This document shows positions 4,881-5,009 of a stretch of DNA of 5,009 bases, piece after piece. This DNA is from an uncultured Eubacteriales bacterium (GTDB lineage Bacteria; Bacillota_A; Clostridia; Christensenellales; Aristaeellaceae). The translations under genes and the position numbers were made by a program. The notes beneath the pieces were generated by a model that was not told the origin of the DNA, searched no databases, and worked only from the letters and a program-made list of their open reading frames with translations. Numbering within the stretch: position 1 is the stretch's first letter; the number at the start of each line of letters is the position of its first letter. The stretch lies in contig CADCQZ010000232.1 of assembly GCA_902803675.1 (NCBI GenBank), positions 1 through 5,009 of the forward strand. The letters are read 5' to 3'.

Positions 4881-4933
4881 CTCCCCCTGAAGTAGACACT
4901 GGAAAAACACAAACCAGTGGAGTTCGGGGGGAG
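4881..4933 (+). promoter_or_regulatory. hairpin sequestering the orfA ribosome binding site
   Basis: CTCCCCCTGAA (4881-4891) pairs with TTCGGGGGGAG (4923-4933) over 11 contiguous pairs including one G-U. After a small internal loop, CACTGG (4897-4902) pairs with CCAGTG (4914-4919). The right outer arm contains the GGGGGGAG ribosome binding site of orfA and the left outer arm is the insertion sequence terminal repeat. A transcript entering from outside would fold the site away, while one starting inside the element past 4888 would leave it free. Such protection is known for other insertion sequences (IS10, IS50); here it is inference from the fold. Confidence 0.65.
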
Positions 4934-4938
4934 TATTT

Positions 4939-5009
4939 GTGTCGAGGAAAGCAAAGTACACAGTAGAAGCCAAGGTAAGAGCAGCGGAACGATACCTGCG
5001 AGGGGAAGC
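4939..5009 (+). CDS. IS3-family transposase OrfA, N-terminal part
   Basis: The frame opens with GTG at 4939, five bases after GGGGGGAG (4926-4933), and reads MSRKAKYTVEAKVRAAERYL and onward to the window edge, 23 full codons. The opening is characteristic of IS3-family OrfA or helix-turn-helix proteins: a short basic start, then Y-T-V-E-x-K-V and an amphipathic first helix. OrfA binds the element's ends and is normally fused to OrfB by programmed frameshifting to make the active transposase. Only the start of the first helix is visible, so intactness cannot be judged. Confidence 0.75.
   Translation, partial: MSRKAKYTVEAKVRAAERYLRGE

Larger units (their letters stand above)
4872..5009 (+). 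mobile_element. left end of an IS3-family insertion sequence (cut by window edge)
   Basis: The stretch starting TGTGATATGCTCCCCC and continuing TGAAGTAGACACTGG has the look of an IS3-family left terminal repeat, which begins with TG and carries a CCCC-x-AAGTAGACA-like block. It is followed after about 60 bases by a small reading frame resembling OrfA. The exact first base (4872 or 4874) is uncertain without the right end and the target duplication. OrfB, with the DDE catalytic domain, would lie beyond the window. Confidence 0.72.

Overview
The window reads as a GC-rich chromosomal segment from an anaerobic, low-GC-phylum-type (Firmicutes/Clostridia) bacterium, probably a gut or rumen lineage. 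The reasons are the strong AGGAGG-type ribosome binding sites, extended -10 promoters, a PepF/M3 oligoendopeptidase of the roughly 590-residue type, an MNT nucleotidyltransferase, an IS3-type element, and long intergenic stretches filled with hairpin-forming repeats. The taxonomic guess is inference; no rRNA or marker gene is present.

Layout: Positions 1-423 hold the 3' part of an alpha/beta hydrolase cut by the window edge. It is followed 25 bases later by a GTG-started gene (449-1606) for a lipocalin-like protein of the tocopherol cyclase type; the two look co-transcribed. The stop codon of the second gene lies inside a long hairpin that opens a repeat-rich stretch without a convincing gene (1607-2528). 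That stretch holds an array of five small hairpins joined by GTGAA linkers, two direct copies and one inverted copy of a 42-66 bp repeat, and three units of a second repeat family. Two of those units form an inverted pair resembling a small non-autonomous element. An extended -10 promoter then drives a complete oligoendopeptidase gene (2529-4289), which ends at a clear rho-independent terminator (4309-4343).

The last 650 bases are an accessory island. A second extended -10 promoter precedes a complete MNT-family nucleotidyltransferase gene (4490-4786). Overlapping its end is an 18-codon stub with its own ribosome binding site that looks like the remains of the HEPN partner gene. Next comes a 19-base copy of the left part of the oligoendopeptidase terminator, with no right arm, and then the left end of an IS3-family insertion sequence whose orfA starts at 4939 and runs off the window.

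The most interesting signals are the eroded MNT/HEPN pair, the terminator apparently broken by the insertion sequence, a 17-bp hairpin in the insertion sequence leader that buries the orfA ribosome binding site, and the mini-hairpin array that reaches into the 3' end of a coding sequence. No wholly new multi-gene system is evident.
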